From contig CAMBBS010000005.1 in assembly GCA_945863875.1 (NCBI GenBank), forward strand, positions 62,001 to 126,000: a stretch of DNA of 64,000 nt, in the 5' to 3' direction. Under the pieces are notes generated by a model that ran no database searches, was not told where the DNA came from, and saw only the letters and a list, made by a program, of their open reading frames with translations. Made by a program: the position numbers and the translations under genes. This DNA is from Desulfopila aestuarii DSM 18488. GTDB taxonomy: Bacteria; Desulfobacterota; Desulfobulbia; Desulfobulbales; Desulfocapsaceae. How positions within the stretch are numbered: position 1 is the stretch's first letter; each line of letters begins with the position of its first letter. This document shows positions 37,173 through 45,951 of this stretch, in pieces.

Positions 37173-38465
37173 ATGCGATATACAGCCTCGGCCAAACTTT
37201 TTGAGCAGGCGAAAAAATACATTCCCGGCGGGGTGAACAGTCCGGTGCGGGCCTGCCGCTCGGTGGGGTGCGACCCGATATTCATCACCAAGGCGGCCGG
37301 TGCGACTCTTACCGATGCCGACGGCAATGAATATGTCGACTTTGTCAGCTCCTGGGGGCCGATGATTGCCGGCCATGCCCATCCCGATATCATCGGTGCC
37401 GTGCAGAAAACCGCCGCCTTGGGTACGAGTTACGGTGCACCGACGCCGGTAGAAATCGATCTGGCCTCCATGGTGGTTGAGGCGGTGCCGTCGATGGAGA
37501 AGGTCAGGTTTGTCAATTCGGGAACCGAAGCAACGATGAGTGCGGTTCGACTTGCCAGGGGATATACCGGCAAGAAAGTCATTGTCAAGTTTGACGGCTG
37601 TTATCATGGCCATGCCGACTCCTTTCTCGTCAAAGCCGGTTCCGGCATCATAACTCTCGGTATCCCGGGCAGTCCGGGGGTACCGGATGAAATAGTCAAA
37701 AATACCATCTCGATCCCCTATAACGATGTTGATGTCCTTGAGAAAACCTTGCGTGATGAAGGGCTGGCGATTGCCTGTGTCATCGTTGAACCTGTCGCGG
37801 GAAACATGGGCTGTGTGCCCCCGGCACCGGGGTACCTCGAAAAAATGCGCTCACTCACCAGCGAACTGGGCATTGTCCTTATCTTTGATGAGGTCATTAC
37901 CGGTTTCAGGCTCAGTTACGGCAGTGCACAGCAATTTTACAACATATCTCCTGATCTGACCTGCCTGGGCAAGATTATCGGCGGCGGCCTGCCGGTTGGC
38001 GCCTACGGCGGCAGGGCGGAAATCATGAATTGTGTCGCTCCGGATGGTCCTGTGTACCAGGCGGGGACACTCTCGGGTAACCCTCTGGCGATGGCGGCGG
38101 GAATAGCGACACTGAAGCTCTTGCAAAAACCTGGTTTTTACGAGCGGCTCGAAGAAAAAGCGGCGGGGTATGCCGGGCGGCTGGAAAATATCGCTTCTTC
38201 CGTCGGGATTGACGTACAGCTCAACCGTGTCGGCACCATGATGACCGGATTTTTCACCTCGGAACCGGTAACTGATTTTCAGTCCGCCATGAAAGCGGAT
38301 GCCGGCAGATATGCCCAACATTACCGGCAGATGCTCGCCGGTGGAATATACCTTGCACCCTCGCAGTTTGAAACAGCTTTTATTTCAGCGGCTCAGACGA
38401 AAGAGGACCTTGAAAAGGCACTGAAAATGACTGAATGGTCATTCAAAAAATTGCTCGAAAAGTGA
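37173..38465 (+). CDS. hemL: Glutamate-1-semialdehyde 2,1-aminomutase
   Basis: This PLP enzyme makes 5-aminolevulinate in the C5 route to tetrapyrroles, including the siroheme and heme needed by sulfate reducers. The 430-residue protein has YIPGGVNSPVRA near the start, NSGTEATMSAVRLARGYTG, FDEVITGFR and the PLP-lysine motif LGKIIGGGLPVGAYGG, with Lys267. TAAAGGAGTTACAC directly precedes the ATG at 37173, so the upstream in-frame extension is not used. The ATP synthase Fo genes follow. Confidence 0.97.
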   Translation: MRYTASAKLFEQAKKYIPGGVNSPVRACRSVGCDPIFITKAAGATLTDADGNEYVDFVSSWGPMIAGHAHPDIIGAVQKTAALGTSYGAPTPVEIDLASMVVEAVPSMEKVRFVNSGTEATMSAVRLARGYTGKKVIVKFDGCYHGHADSFLVKAGSGIITLGIPGSPGVPDEIVKNTISIPYNDVDVLEKTLRDEGLAIACVIVEPVAGNMGCVPPAPGYLEKMRSLTSELGIVLIFDEVITGFRLSYGSAQQFYNISPDLTCLGKIIGGGLPVGAYGGRAEIMNCVAPDGPVYQAGTLSGNPLAMAAGIATLKLLQKPGFYERLEEKAAGYAGRLENIASSVGIDVQLNRVGTMMTGFFTSEPVTDFQSAMKADAGRYAQHYRQMLAGGIYLAPSQFETAFISAAQTKEDLEKALKMTEWSFKKLLEK

Positions 38466-38544
38466 AAAAATATTGACTTTGCCATGGAGTCATGATACCA
38501 AAGTCGTTTATATTGTCATGTAATCGCAGGCGCAGAAAAAGTGG

Positions 38545-38820
38545 GTGGACAAGATGTCGGATGTCAAGAAGGAATTTGTTCAACTGCTGGCGAATTACGG
38601 TCATATCGGATTCACTTTTGTTGCGGCTATTGTCATCGGTATGGGTGGTGGCATTTATCTTGATCAGAAAGTTTTTGATGGCCGCACCTCGCCGTGGTTC
38701 ACTTTTATCGGTCTGGCCTTTGGCATCGCCGCCGGCTACAAAGCGTTGTTTGAAGTCATCTGGCGGGATAGAAAAGCTGAGGAGAAGAAGGCGCGGGAAA
38801 AGAAGGACCACGAAGGCTAG
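38545..38820 (+). CDS. atpZ: AtpZ/AtpI-type small membrane protein
   Basis: This protein of about 90 residues has two membrane spans (GHIGFTFVAAIVIGMGGGIYLDQ and FTFIGLAFGIAAGYKALFEVI) and a charged tail (EEKKAREKKDHEG). Proteins of this kind precede atpI in many bacterial ATP synthase operons and may aid assembly or magnesium or calcium uptake. Either GTG at 38545 or ATG at 38554 could start it. A 7-bp inverted repeat, GACTTTG/CAAAGTC, lies 40 bases upstream at 38475-38505. Confidence 0.8.
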   Translation: MDKMSDVKKEFVQLLANYGHIGFTFVAAIVIGMGGGIYLDQKVFDGRTSPWFTFIGLAFGIAAGYKALFEVIWRDRKAEEKKAREKKDHEG

Positions 38821-38828
38821 AGGGTTGT

Positions 38829-39251
38829 GTGACCGAGAACGTGTTGTCCCTGCAGAAAATGCAGGTAATCAGTGGCATTGTACTGGCTGTCATGACAGTA
38901 GCTTCAGCGGTGCTCGTTTCTTTGCCGTTTGCCTGGTCGGTATTGGCCGGGGGGCTCGTTTCGATCGCCAGTTTCTGGGTGTCGAATAAGGATGTGATGA
39001 GGTTGGTTGTTTCCGTCACCTCGATTGCATCCCCCGAAGACCGAAAGGCCCAGGCGCAGCAGGGGCAAAAAGGATATTTGCTGAAATTCTGGTTACGTAT
39101 AGTACTTATAGGTATTGTGCTGCTTTTCTTGATAAAGAGCAAAACAGTCAATATCTTTGGCTTGATTTTAGGGTTGTCAACGGTAGTGATCGCCATCACG
39201 TTCATCGCACTGCATGTGGCGGGGCACTATTTCTTCAGAGGGAGGAGGTAA
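38829..39251 (+). CDS. atpI: ATP synthase subunit I
   Basis: This 140-residue membrane protein has four hydrophobic segments (VISGIVLAVMTVASAVLVSLPF, WSVLAGGLVSIASFW, FWLRIVLIGIVLLFLI and IFGLILGLSTVVIAITFIALHV), the pattern of AtpI, an assembly factor for the c-ring. It begins at a GTG 8 bases after atpZ. atpB follows after 8 bases, so all are in one transcript. Confidence 0.85.
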   Translation: MTENVLSLQKMQVISGIVLAVMTVASAVLVSLPFAWSVLAGGLVSIASFWVSNKDVMRLVVSVTSIASPEDRKAQAQQGQKGYLLKFWLRIVLIGIVLLFLIKSKTVNIFGLILGLSTVVIAITFIALHVAGHYFFRGRR

Positions 39252-39259
39252 AAGGAATT

Positions 39260-39982
39260 ATGGAACATCCGATACTATTTATTTCAATCATCCTTGAAAA
39301 ACTGGGACTTCCTGTCCCGCACGGTCCAGTGGGTCATACGTTTCTCGAGCAGCTGTGTGCGCCCTATATGACCTACACCTGGCTGGTTATGGCGTTTCTT
39401 TTCCTCGTCTCGAGACTGACTCTCGGCAATTTGGAAATGATTCCCGGAAAAGGTCAGAATTTCTGGGAATTGGTCATCGGCGGGATGGATGATTTTTTCA
39501 CCGACAATATGGGCAGGGAGATGGCCGATAAATTCTTTCCGATGATCGCCACGTTTGCCCTGTACATCGCCGTTGCCAATCTCATCGGCCTCATTCCCGG
39601 CTTTATGTCTCCGACCTCAAGTCTTAACACCACCCTGGCCCTGACGCTGATTGTCTGGTTCAGTCATCACCTCATCGGCTTCCGTGAGCATGGTCTGCAC
39701 TACTACAAACATTTTATGGGCCCGGTCTGGTGGCTGGTACCTCTCCTGCTGCCGATTGAGATTATCAGTAACCTGGCGCGCCTCCTTTCGCTGTCGATTC
39801 GTCTTTTTGGAAATATCATGGCCAAGGAAACCCTTCTGGCAATCCTGTTTATGCTTGCCGGTGGATTTTTTGCTCCGCTGCCGATTATGATACTCGGTGT
39901 TCTCGTCTCGGTCGTCCAGGCGATGGTCTTTGTCCTCCTGACCGTTGTTTATTTCTCCCAGGCAAGAGAGCATGCACATTAA
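39260..39982 (+). CDS. atpB: F0F1 ATP synthase subunit a
   Basis: This 240-residue integral membrane subunit forms the half-channels for ion flow past the c-ring. NLIGLIPGFMSPTSSLNTTLALTLIVW and NLARLLSLSIRLFGNIMAKE, with the essential Arg of the latter helix, are the family signatures. The C-terminal helix, ending FVLLTVVYFSQAREHAH, is typical. It has GGAGGAGG upstream and precedes atpE by about 120 bases. Confidence 0.97.
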   Translation: MEHPILFISIILEKLGLPVPHGPVGHTFLEQLCAPYMTYTWLVMAFLFLVSRLTLGNLEMIPGKGQNFWELVIGGMDDFFTDNMGREMADKFFPMIATFALYIAVANLIGLIPGFMSPTSSLNTTLALTLIVWFSHHLIGFREHGLHYYKHFMGPVWWLVPLLLPIEIISNLARLLSLSIRLFGNIMAKETLLAILFMLAGGFFAPLPIMILGVLVSVVQAMVFVLLTVVYFSQAREHAH

Positions 39983-40100
39983 AAGATGATTTGTCACCCC
40001 AGGAATTGTCTGGGGAAAATGATCTTCATTTCTCGCAGATTTTGAGTAGGACAAGTAATAAAGAAGAAGGCCAACAACTAAACTTTTTAAGGAGAAAACA

Positions 40101-40352
40101 ATGGAAGGAAATCTTCAATTAGCGTTGATCTGCATCGGTGCCGCACTTTCTATCGGTCTGGCTGGTCTGGGAGCAGGTATCGGTATCGGTTCCGTAGGTA
40201 ATGGTGCATGTCAGGGACTGGCAAGAAACCCCGAAGTACAGCCCAAGTTGATGGTGTTCATGATTCTTGGTATGGCACTGGCCGAGTCTGTTGCTATCTA
40301 TGGACTGGTTATTTCTTTGATTCTTCTCTATGCTAACCCCCTGTTGGGCTAA
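40101..40352 (+). CDS. atpE: F0F1 ATP synthase subunit c
   Basis: This 83-residue two-helix proteolipid forms the rotor ring. The loop RNPEVQPKL and the ion-binding Glu in MALAESVAIYGLV are present. The ES...Y part resembles sodium-type rings, but the helix-1 Gln that completes the sodium site in those rings is replaced by a hydrophobic residue. Proton coupling is therefore more likely. AAGGAG precedes the ATG. A strong terminator follows, so the Fo genes a and c form a unit separate from the F1 operon 18.5 kb downstream. Confidence 0.97.
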   Translation: MEGNLQLALICIGAALSIGLAGLGAGIGIGSVGNGACQGLARNPEVQPKLMVFMILGMALAESVAIYGLVISLILLYANPLLG

Positions 40353-40388
40353 GAATTTGAGAACATAACGATTGAGTACCGGTCGTTG

Positions 40389-40425
40389 AAACGGGCTGCA
40401 GAGTATTCTGCAGCCCGTTTCCTAT
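40389..40425 (+). terminator. Terminator after atpE
   Basis: AAACGGGCTGCAGA (40389-40402) pairs perfectly with TCTGCAGCCCGTTT (40407-40420) around a four-base loop. A short T-rich tail (CCTATTTT) follows. The 14-bp stem is the strongest intrinsic hairpin in this region, and it ends the atpZIBE transcript. Confidence 0.82.
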
Positions 40426-40458
40426 TTTAAAGAGTCTTTAAAAATCTGGAGATGGCAC

Positions 40459-41202
40459 GTGGTCGTTGATTCCGTTGAACATATTGTCATTCACCCGCGC
40501 AGGCATAAAACTGAGAAGCTTCTACCGGAAAACGGTCTCCTGCTGGTCAATCCCTCGGAGGCATCCGAGTGCCTTCGTCGATTAAAGTTGGGCGGCGGAG
40601 AGCAACGCTTTCTCTTCAATTCCGATATGGTTGTCGGCGGGAATCCGCTCTATTTTGTCGCGGGACCGGCTATCGGGGCGCCTATGGCCGCCCTCACCCT
40701 GGAAAAATTGATTGCTCTTGAGGCGAAAAGGGTTATTCTTGTCGGCTGGTGCGGCGCGATTTCGCCAACCCTGCAGGTGGGTGATATCGTCGTGCCTGGC
40801 GAGGCTCTCTCCGGGGAAGGCACGTCCGGATATTACAGTCCGGATAGTGCGGCACCACCCGATGCGGATCTCTCTGCACAGATAGTAAAGGTCTTTGCTG
40901 ACCACCACCTTCCCGTCCACCGCGGCTGTGTCTGGTCGACCGATGCGGTGTACCGCGAAGACAGGCGCCTGTTGAAGAAGCTCTGCCAGGAAAATGGTGT
41001 AGTCGCCGTTGACATGGAATTTTCCGCTCTCTGTGCGGTAGCCGCCTTTCGAAAAATGGAATTTGCCGCCGTACTTACCGTCTCCGATGAACTGTGGGGT
41101 GATTCCTGGCGGCCGGGTTTCTCCAAAAGAAATTTTATGGTACAAAAACAGGCGGCACTGCAGGTGCTGCTGCAACATCTTGCACGTTTTGGGAAAAAAT
41201 AA
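40459..41202 (+). CDS. Nucleoside phosphorylase-family protein
   Basis: This 247-residue protein belongs to the PNP/UDP phosphorylase superfamily. VVGGNPLYFVAGPAIGAPMAALTLEKLIALEAKRVILVGWCGAI gives the phosphate-binding core, and AVDMEFSALCAVAAFRKMEFAAVLTVSDEL matches the substrate motif with its conserved Glu. It resembles uridine phosphorylases more than MTA/SAH nucleosidases, but the substrate is not certain. The GTG start at 40459 has GGAG seven bases upstream. Its stop overlaps the rimO start (TAATG). Confidence 0.82.
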   Translation: MVVDSVEHIVIHPRRHKTEKLLPENGLLLVNPSEASECLRRLKLGGGEQRFLFNSDMVVGGNPLYFVAGPAIGAPMAALTLEKLIALEAKRVILVGWCGAISPTLQVGDIVVPGEALSGEGTSGYYSPDSAAPPDADLSAQIVKVFADHHLPVHRGCVWSTDAVYREDRRLLKKLCQENGVVAVDMEFSALCAVAAFRKMEFAAVLTVSDELWGDSWRPGFSKRNFMVQKQAALQVLLQHLARFGKK

Positions 41203-42536
41203 TGGCCTCTTTTCATCTCATCAGTCTTGGTTGCGCCAAAAATTTGGTCGATTCAGAGGTTATGCTTGGTTCTATGGTTGCAGCCGGCTGGGAACTGGCA
41301 GACAGTCCCGATGACGCGGAGATGCTCATCCTGAATACCTGCGGTTTTATCCAACCGGCGGTGGAAGAGGCCATCGCGGAAATATTTGAGCTGGTCGAGA
41401 TCAAGGCGCGGTCACCGGAAAAAAGGATTGTCGTCGTTGGCTGTCTCGTGCAGCGCTACAAGGAGGGTCTTGCCGAAGAACTCCCGGAAGTGGACCTTTT
41501 TCTAGGTACGGAAGGGGCGGCTGATATTGCCGATTATGTCGCCAAGATGCGCAAGGGCGAGCTGCAGGGCCGGGTCGCCTTGCCGGACAGAATCCTTATG
41601 TCCAGCACGACCCCGCGCATTATCTCCACACCTGCGTATCGGGCGTGGCTGAAGATTACCGAAGGCTGTGACAACAGGTGCTCCTATTGCATGATTCCGG
41701 CGATTCGTGGTCGGTTGCGCAGCCGGACCATTGATGATCTCACCCGTGAGGCGGTGCGGCTTGAGAAATATGGCGTTAAAGAGCTCTCGCTCATTGCCCA
41801 GGACACGACCGCCTATGGCAATGATCTCCAAGGGGGAGACAATCTTGTCCGCTTGATGGATCAGCTGCTGCGGCAAACATCTCTGCCGTGGCTACGCATG
41901 CTCTATCTCTATCCCACCGGCATCAGCGACGCACTGCTGCAGTTGATGGCGGACAATCCGCGGATAGTGCCGTATCTCGATATTCCGCTGCAGCATGTCA
42001 GCGATAAAATCCTCCGTGCAATGAACCGGCGTTACAGTGCAGAGCAGCTTTTCGCAACTCTCAATCGAATCAGAACCGTGCTGCCCGGCATAGCGCTCCG
42101 GACCACTTTTCTTGTCGGTTTTCCAGGAGAAACGGAAGAGGATTTTTTACAGATAGAAACATTTTTGCGAAAGGTGCAGCTCGATCATGTCGGCGTCTTT
42201 GCATATACCAATGAAGAAGGCTGCCCCTCTGAAAAATTCGCCGATCAACTTCCGCAGGAGGAGAAACTGCGGCGGCGTGACTACCTGCTGGGGGTCCAGG
42301 CGGAGTTGTCCCGGGCAATTCAGAAAAAATATATCGGCAGGGTCGAACCGGTTTTGGTTGAAGGGTTGAGCCGCGAGACCGATCTGTTGCTCGAGGGGAG
42401 AACAAGGTATCAGGCACCGGAAGTTGACGGCTGTGTCTATATCAATGCCGGCATCGCCAGCCCGGGAGATATCGTATCCGTACACATCACCGATGCCCAG
42501 GTATATGACTTGATAGGCGAGATAGTTGCACGGTAG
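41202..42536 (+). CDS. rimO: Ribosomal protein S12 methylthiotransferase RimO
   Basis: This 444-residue radical-SAM enzyme adds a methylthio group to an Asp of ribosomal protein S12. The N-terminal UPF0004 domain has SLGCAKNLVDSEVMLG and NTCGFIQPAVEEAI. The radical-SAM cluster is CDNRCSYCMIPAIRG (Cys-x3-Cys-x2-Cys). Downstream motifs are YLDIPLQHVSDKILRAMNR and RTTFLVGFPGETEEDF. The C-terminal TRAM domain ends the protein. The start overlaps the phosphorylase-like stop (TAATG), indicating translational coupling. Confidence 0.96.
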   Translation: MASFHLISLGCAKNLVDSEVMLGSMVAAGWELADSPDDAEMLILNTCGFIQPAVEEAIAEIFELVEIKARSPEKRIVVVGCLVQRYKEGLAEELPEVDLFLGTEGAADIADYVAKMRKGELQGRVALPDRILMSSTTPRIISTPAYRAWLKITEGCDNRCSYCMIPAIRGRLRSRTIDDLTREAVRLEKYGVKELSLIAQDTTAYGNDLQGGDNLVRLMDQLLRQTSLPWLRMLYLYPTGISDALLQLMADNPRIVPYLDIPLQHVSDKILRAMNRRYSAEQLFATLNRIRTVLPGIALRTTFLVGFPGETEEDFLQIETFLRKVQLDHVGVFAYTNEEGCPSEKFADQLPQEEKLRRRDYLLGVQAELSRAIQKKYIGRVEPVLVEGLSRETDLLLEGRTRYQAPEVDGCVYINAGIASPGDIVSVHITDAQVYDLIGEIVAR

Positions 42537-42584
42537 CAGCGGGGGGCCTGATATGTCCGGGAAAAATAATTACCATCCTCAAGA

Positions 42585-42612
42585 CCCGGCACAGGTCGGA
42601 TATGGTGCCGGG
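42585..42612. terminator. Inverted repeat between convergent rimO and HU genes
   Basis: CCCGGCAC (42585-42592) pairs perfectly with GTGCCGGG (42605-42612) around a 12-base loop. It sits between the 3' ends of two convergent genes, so it may serve as a terminator for both, though no T-run directly follows on either side. Confidence 0.4.
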
Positions 42613-42657
42613 GCCTTGTGGGCGTAATCGGGATGGCGGTGGTCAGGCTGCCTGGTG

Positions 42658-42939
42658 CTATTTGCCGTTGTTCACTTTTTCCCGCAGTTCTTTACCGACC
42701 TTGAAGAAAGGGAGCCTTTTCGGTTTGACCTGAATTTTCTTTCCGGTTTTTGGGTTCCTGCCTTCGTAAGAGTCGTATTTTTTTATAACAAAGCTGCCAA
42801 AGCCTCGAATTTCAATACTCTCCCCTTTGGCCAGGGCCTCGGTCATCGTTTCAATAACGGTATTGGTTATTGCGGCGGCCTCGCGATGAGGTACATTAAT
42901 ATCCTGTGCCAATGCCTCGATGAGTTCTGATTTATTCAT
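42658..42939 (-). CDS. HU/IHF-family DNA-binding protein
   Basis: This 93-residue nucleoid protein starts MNKSELIEALAQDINVPHREA. It carries the core IEIRGFGSFVIKKYDSYEGRNPKTGKKIQVKPKRLPFFKVGKEL, with the DNA-bending Pro in RNPKTG. The pattern is closer to IHF-beta than to HU by the FGSF and RNPKTGKK segments, but the assignment to either subclass is uncertain. CAGGAGTTACGCGT precedes the ATG. Confidence 0.93.
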   Translation of the reverse strand: MNKSELIEALAQDINVPHREAAAITNTVIETMTEALAKGESIEIRGFGSFVIKKYDSYEGRNPKTGKKIQVKPKRLPFFKVGKELREKVNNGK

Positions 42940-43164
42940 ACGCGTAACTCCTGTCTTCGGAAAGCAAATTAAGGTTTTTATTCACCTGCATTTGTCGAAT
43001 AATTTATGAAGAGTAGATGAGGCTCACATCTGCGGCTGGAAGCCAGACAAGCAAAAAAACATAAGAATTCAGTCTGTTACGGGGGGTCGATGTGTTCCGG
43101 AAAGCGCTTCTAGCCCCTAACTATTTAGATTTAATCAGCTATTTGGAGATTTGTAAAGAAAATT

Positions 43165-43881
43165 CTATAAAAAGATCTTATTTAATTCTGAAGGGTTAAG
43201 TTGTCTGTAGTCGCCGAGAGCCATCCGGCCAAGTGAGAGTTTGCCATAGGCGGTACGCTTAAGATGGAGGACAGGATGACCGATGAAGGCAAACATTTTC
43301 TTTACCTGTCGCTTCCTGCCCTCGTGGATAATAATCTGCATCAGGCAGTTTCTGCCCGCATGGGCGACAATGGACACCGCCGCCGGCGAGGTCATTTTCT
43401 CTTCGAGAAGAATTCCTCGTTGAAGAAGAGCAATTTTGTCCTTGTGCGGGCAGCCTTTGACCAGGGCCTCATACGTCTTGTCGATACCGTGGCTGGGATG
43501 TTGGATTTTCTGGGCGAATTCTCCATCATTGGTGAGAATCAAGGCCCCTTCGGTGTCAAGATCCAATCTGCCGACCGGAAAAAGGCGGGCCTCGCACGTT
43601 TTAATAAGAGAGGTGACAATCGGTCTGCCCTGGGGATCGGAGAGGGTGGTCACGTAACCTTTCGGTTTATTGAGCAGGAAATAGACCAGCTGTTCTTTCG
43701 CCTCCACCGGTTTGCCATCGAAGGTGACGCGGTTTTTGCCGGGAACTACCTGGGTACCCATCTCTTTGACGATGACGCCGTCCACGGCAATCCGCCCTGC
43801 GGCCATGAGCTCTTCGGCTCTGCGTCTTGAGGCAATGCCGCACTGGGCGAGATATTTTTGTAAGCGCAGGGGACTGCTCAT
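43165..43881 (-). CDS. rRNA pseudouridine synthase (RsuA/RluB family)
   Basis: This 238-residue protein has an N-terminal S4 RNA-binding domain (LRLQKYLAQCGIASRRRAEELMAAGRIAVDG) and the RsuA/RluB catalytic core. NKPKGYVTTLSDPQGRPIV is followed by the active-site GRLDLDTEGALILTNDGE with its catalytic Asp, and by HEGRKRQVKKMF. It modifies a uridine in 16S or 23S rRNA, most probably of the RluB type. The ATG at 43881 overlaps the ubiD stop (ATGA), so the gene is co-translated with the UbiD-family gene. Confidence 0.92.
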   Translation of the reverse strand: MSSPLRLQKYLAQCGIASRRRAEELMAAGRIAVDGVIVKEMGTQVVPGKNRVTFDGKPVEAKEQLVYFLLNKPKGYVTTLSDPQGRPIVTSLIKTCEARLFPVGRLDLDTEGALILTNDGEFAQKIQHPSHGIDKTYEALVKGCPHKDKIALLQRGILLEEKMTSPAAVSIVAHAGRNCLMQIIIHEGRKRQVKKMFAFIGHPVLHLKRTAYGKLSLGRMALGDYRQLNPSELNKIFL

Positions 43882-45656
43882 CGCCACTCAGCAGGAATAA
43901 TTTTGGTGAACTTGCCGTCCACCAGTTCTTTTGTCGCCGCGTCGACCTCGAGAATATCCGTATACCAGGGTTTCATGCGGCAATCTATGGCAATGGGCGG
44001 CTGCAGGCCGACGTGGAAACGGTTGACCGAGGCGGTGCGGGCGTGAATATCCGCCGCCGGTTCGAAGCGGGTGAACATCGACCAGAGGAAGTCCTGCATG
44101 GAAGCGGTGGTTTCATGACAATTATCGACGAGCACGATAACCGGCCACTGCTCGAGTGGACCGCTTTCACAGAGCAGCTTGGCCAGGTTGGGACTTTCGC
44201 GGTAGGGCGTTCCCTGGACGACCAGGGTGCCGGGCAGAAAGACCCTGGGGTGGGTACAGCCGGGGGGCAGCGTGGCGCCAAAGGTTCGCGGCAGCGCGCG
44301 TTTTTTCTCTTTACCGAGGCCCATGAGCATGGCCTTGGAGCCCCTGTTGACCGAAGGTCCGGTGTAATCCAGGGTATCCTGCGAGACATTGGCGAAAACG
44401 AACAGGTCCTCCTGCCAGTGCACCCTTTCAAGCACATGGACCCACAATTGTCCGAAATCAGTGATATCTATATCGCCGTCGGTGATAATGAGAAATTTGG
44501 TCAGGGAAAGCTGCCCTTCGCCAAGAATGCGCAGCCCGCAGGCAAAGGCCTCGCGCGGGTATCTGTTGGCGACTTTTGCCGCGGCCAGGCAGTGAAAACC
44601 GGTTTCGCCAAAGGTTTTCAGCTCTTGCACCCCTTTCATGACCAGGGGAAAGAGGGGCGAAAGCAGGTCCTGCAGGAAATCGCCGATAAAAAAATCCTCC
44701 TGCCTCGGACGGCCGACCACGGTGGCCGGGTAGATAGCCTTGTGTCGATGATAGAGGTGACTGACTTGAAAAACCGGATAATCGTGCTGCAGGGAATCAT
44801 AGCCATAATGATCGCCAAAGGGGCCTTCCGGGTGGCGCAGGTGCGGCGGCACCTGGCCCTTGATGGCGAACTCGGCGTTGGCCACCAGCCGATGCCCGCC
44901 GAAGGGGTCGTCGGTCATCCGCAGTTTGTCGCCGATGAGCAGGGAGGTCAGCAGTAATTCCGGCAGATCCTCGGGAAGCGGCGCAATGGCCGAAAGCATC
45001 AGTGCCGGAGGGCCGCCGATGTAGAGGGTCAGCGGCAGGGAGCGGTTCTGTTTCTCCGCCTCAAAATAATGATAGCCGCCCCCCTTGTGGATCTGCCAGT
45101 GTATGCCGGTGGTCACGTCGTCATGTCTCTGGATCCGGTACATGCCGAGATTATGTCCCTTGCCGTCCGGATGTTCGGTGTAGACCAGCGGCAGGGTGAC
45201 AAAGGGGCCGCCGTCGCTGTGCCAGGAGGTCAGCATGGGCAGAGAGCTCAGCCGTGCCGGCTTCTGCATGTTTTCAAGTATTGCGCCGTTTTTCACCGTT
45301 TTCAGGCCAATTTTCAGGCCATCGCGAACGAGCCCGCGGCTCTCCCAGATTTTGCCGAGCGACAGCGGCATGATCGATTCGGCCAGACGGACGATGTCGC
45401 GGACAAATTGCTGCGGTTTATTGCCAAAGGCCAGTTCGAGTCTTTTGCCGGTGCCGAAGAGATTGGTGGTGACCGGAAAGTCCGAGCCCTTTACCCGGGT
45501 GAACAGCAGGGCTGGCCCCCCCGCGGCAATGATGCGCCGGTGGATCTCGGCGATTTCCAGGGCGGGGTCGACCTCCTCGTCGATGACGAGGAGTTGATGC
45601 TCTTTTTTCAATACGTCCAGGTAACTGCGCAGATCGTCCAGTTTTGCTGTGGCCAT
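43878..45656 (-). CDS. UbiD-family decarboxylase, probably in menaquinone biosynthesis
   Basis: This 592-residue UbiD-family protein begins LDDLRSYLDVLKKEHQLLVI. Motifs include DEEVDPALEIAEIHRRI, NLFGTGKRLELAFG, IHKGGGYHYFEAEKQNR, EFAIKGQVPPHLRHPEGPFGDHYGYDS and ITDGDIDITDFGQLWVHVLERV. These enzymes use prenylated FMN to remove a carboxyl group from aromatic substrates. At about 600 residues it fits the long decarboxylases of the futalosine menaquinone pathway. That pathway assignment is inferred. A small conserved gene lies 3 bases upstream in the same direction. Confidence 0.85.
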   Translation of the reverse strand: MATAKLDDLRSYLDVLKKEHQLLVIDEEVDPALEIAEIHRRIIAAGGPALLFTRVKGSDFPVTTNLFGTGKRLELAFGNKPQQFVRDIVRLAESIMPLSLGKIWESRGLVRDGLKIGLKTVKNGAILENMQKPARLSSLPMLTSWHSDGGPFVTLPLVYTEHPDGKGHNLGMYRIQRHDDVTTGIHWQIHKGGGYHYFEAEKQNRSLPLTLYIGGPPALMLSAIAPLPEDLPELLLTSLLIGDKLRMTDDPFGGHRLVANAEFAIKGQVPPHLRHPEGPFGDHYGYDSLQHDYPVFQVSHLYHRHKAIYPATVVGRPRQEDFFIGDFLQDLLSPLFPLVMKGVQELKTFGETGFHCLAAAKVANRYPREAFACGLRILGEGQLSLTKFLIITDGDIDITDFGQLWVHVLERVHWQEDLFVFANVSQDTLDYTGPSVNRGSKAMLMGLGKEKKRALPRTFGATLPPGCTHPRVFLPGTLVVQGTPYRESPNLAKLLCESGPLEQWPVIVLVDNCHETTASMQDFLWSMFTRFEPAADIHARTASVNRFHVGLQPPIAIDCRMKPWYTDILEVDAATKELVDGKFTKIIPAEWR

Positions 45657-45659
45657 GGC

Positions 45660-45908
45660 TTACTCCTTGTCGTCGTGGTGATGGTGCGTATCGCCAAGAA
45701 AGAGGCCATGGTATTCGTTCTCGCTGAGATGACTTCGTAACAGGTCCATGAAATGATCGACGAAGCGAATAATTTCTTCACTGGAGAGGCGCGAGGCCAG
45801 GAGTTTGGCCAGTTCCTCCTGACCGCCGAGCTGGAGAAAGGTGGCAAGTGATTGTCGATCGAGTTCCTCGGTCAGACCAAAGCATATTTTCGATGCATCT
45901 AATTTCAT
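45660..45908 (-). CDS. Small conserved hypothetical protein with His-rich C-terminus
   Basis: This 82-residue protein is largely helical (LTEELDRQSLATFLQLGGQEELAKLLASRL, EEIIRFVDHFMDLLRS). It ends in a His/Asp-rich tail (GDTHHHHDDKE) that could bind metal. I do not recognise a family. Its stop is 3 bases before the ubiD start, so it is in the same transcript. It may relate to that enzyme's maturation, though nothing shows this directly. Confidence 0.55.
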   Translation of the reverse strand: MKLDASKICFGLTEELDRQSLATFLQLGGQEELAKLLASRLSSEEIIRFVDHFMDLLRSHLSENEYHGLFLGDTHHHHDDKE

Positions 45909-45951
45909 TGTGTCTATTTAAATGGGCTAAAGAGAGTGAGTATGTGTGCAA

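Noticed and set aside
42585-42612. Strong rho-independent terminator between rimO and HU
   Set aside because: The stem is perfect but no T-run follows on either strand, so it is listed only at low confidence.
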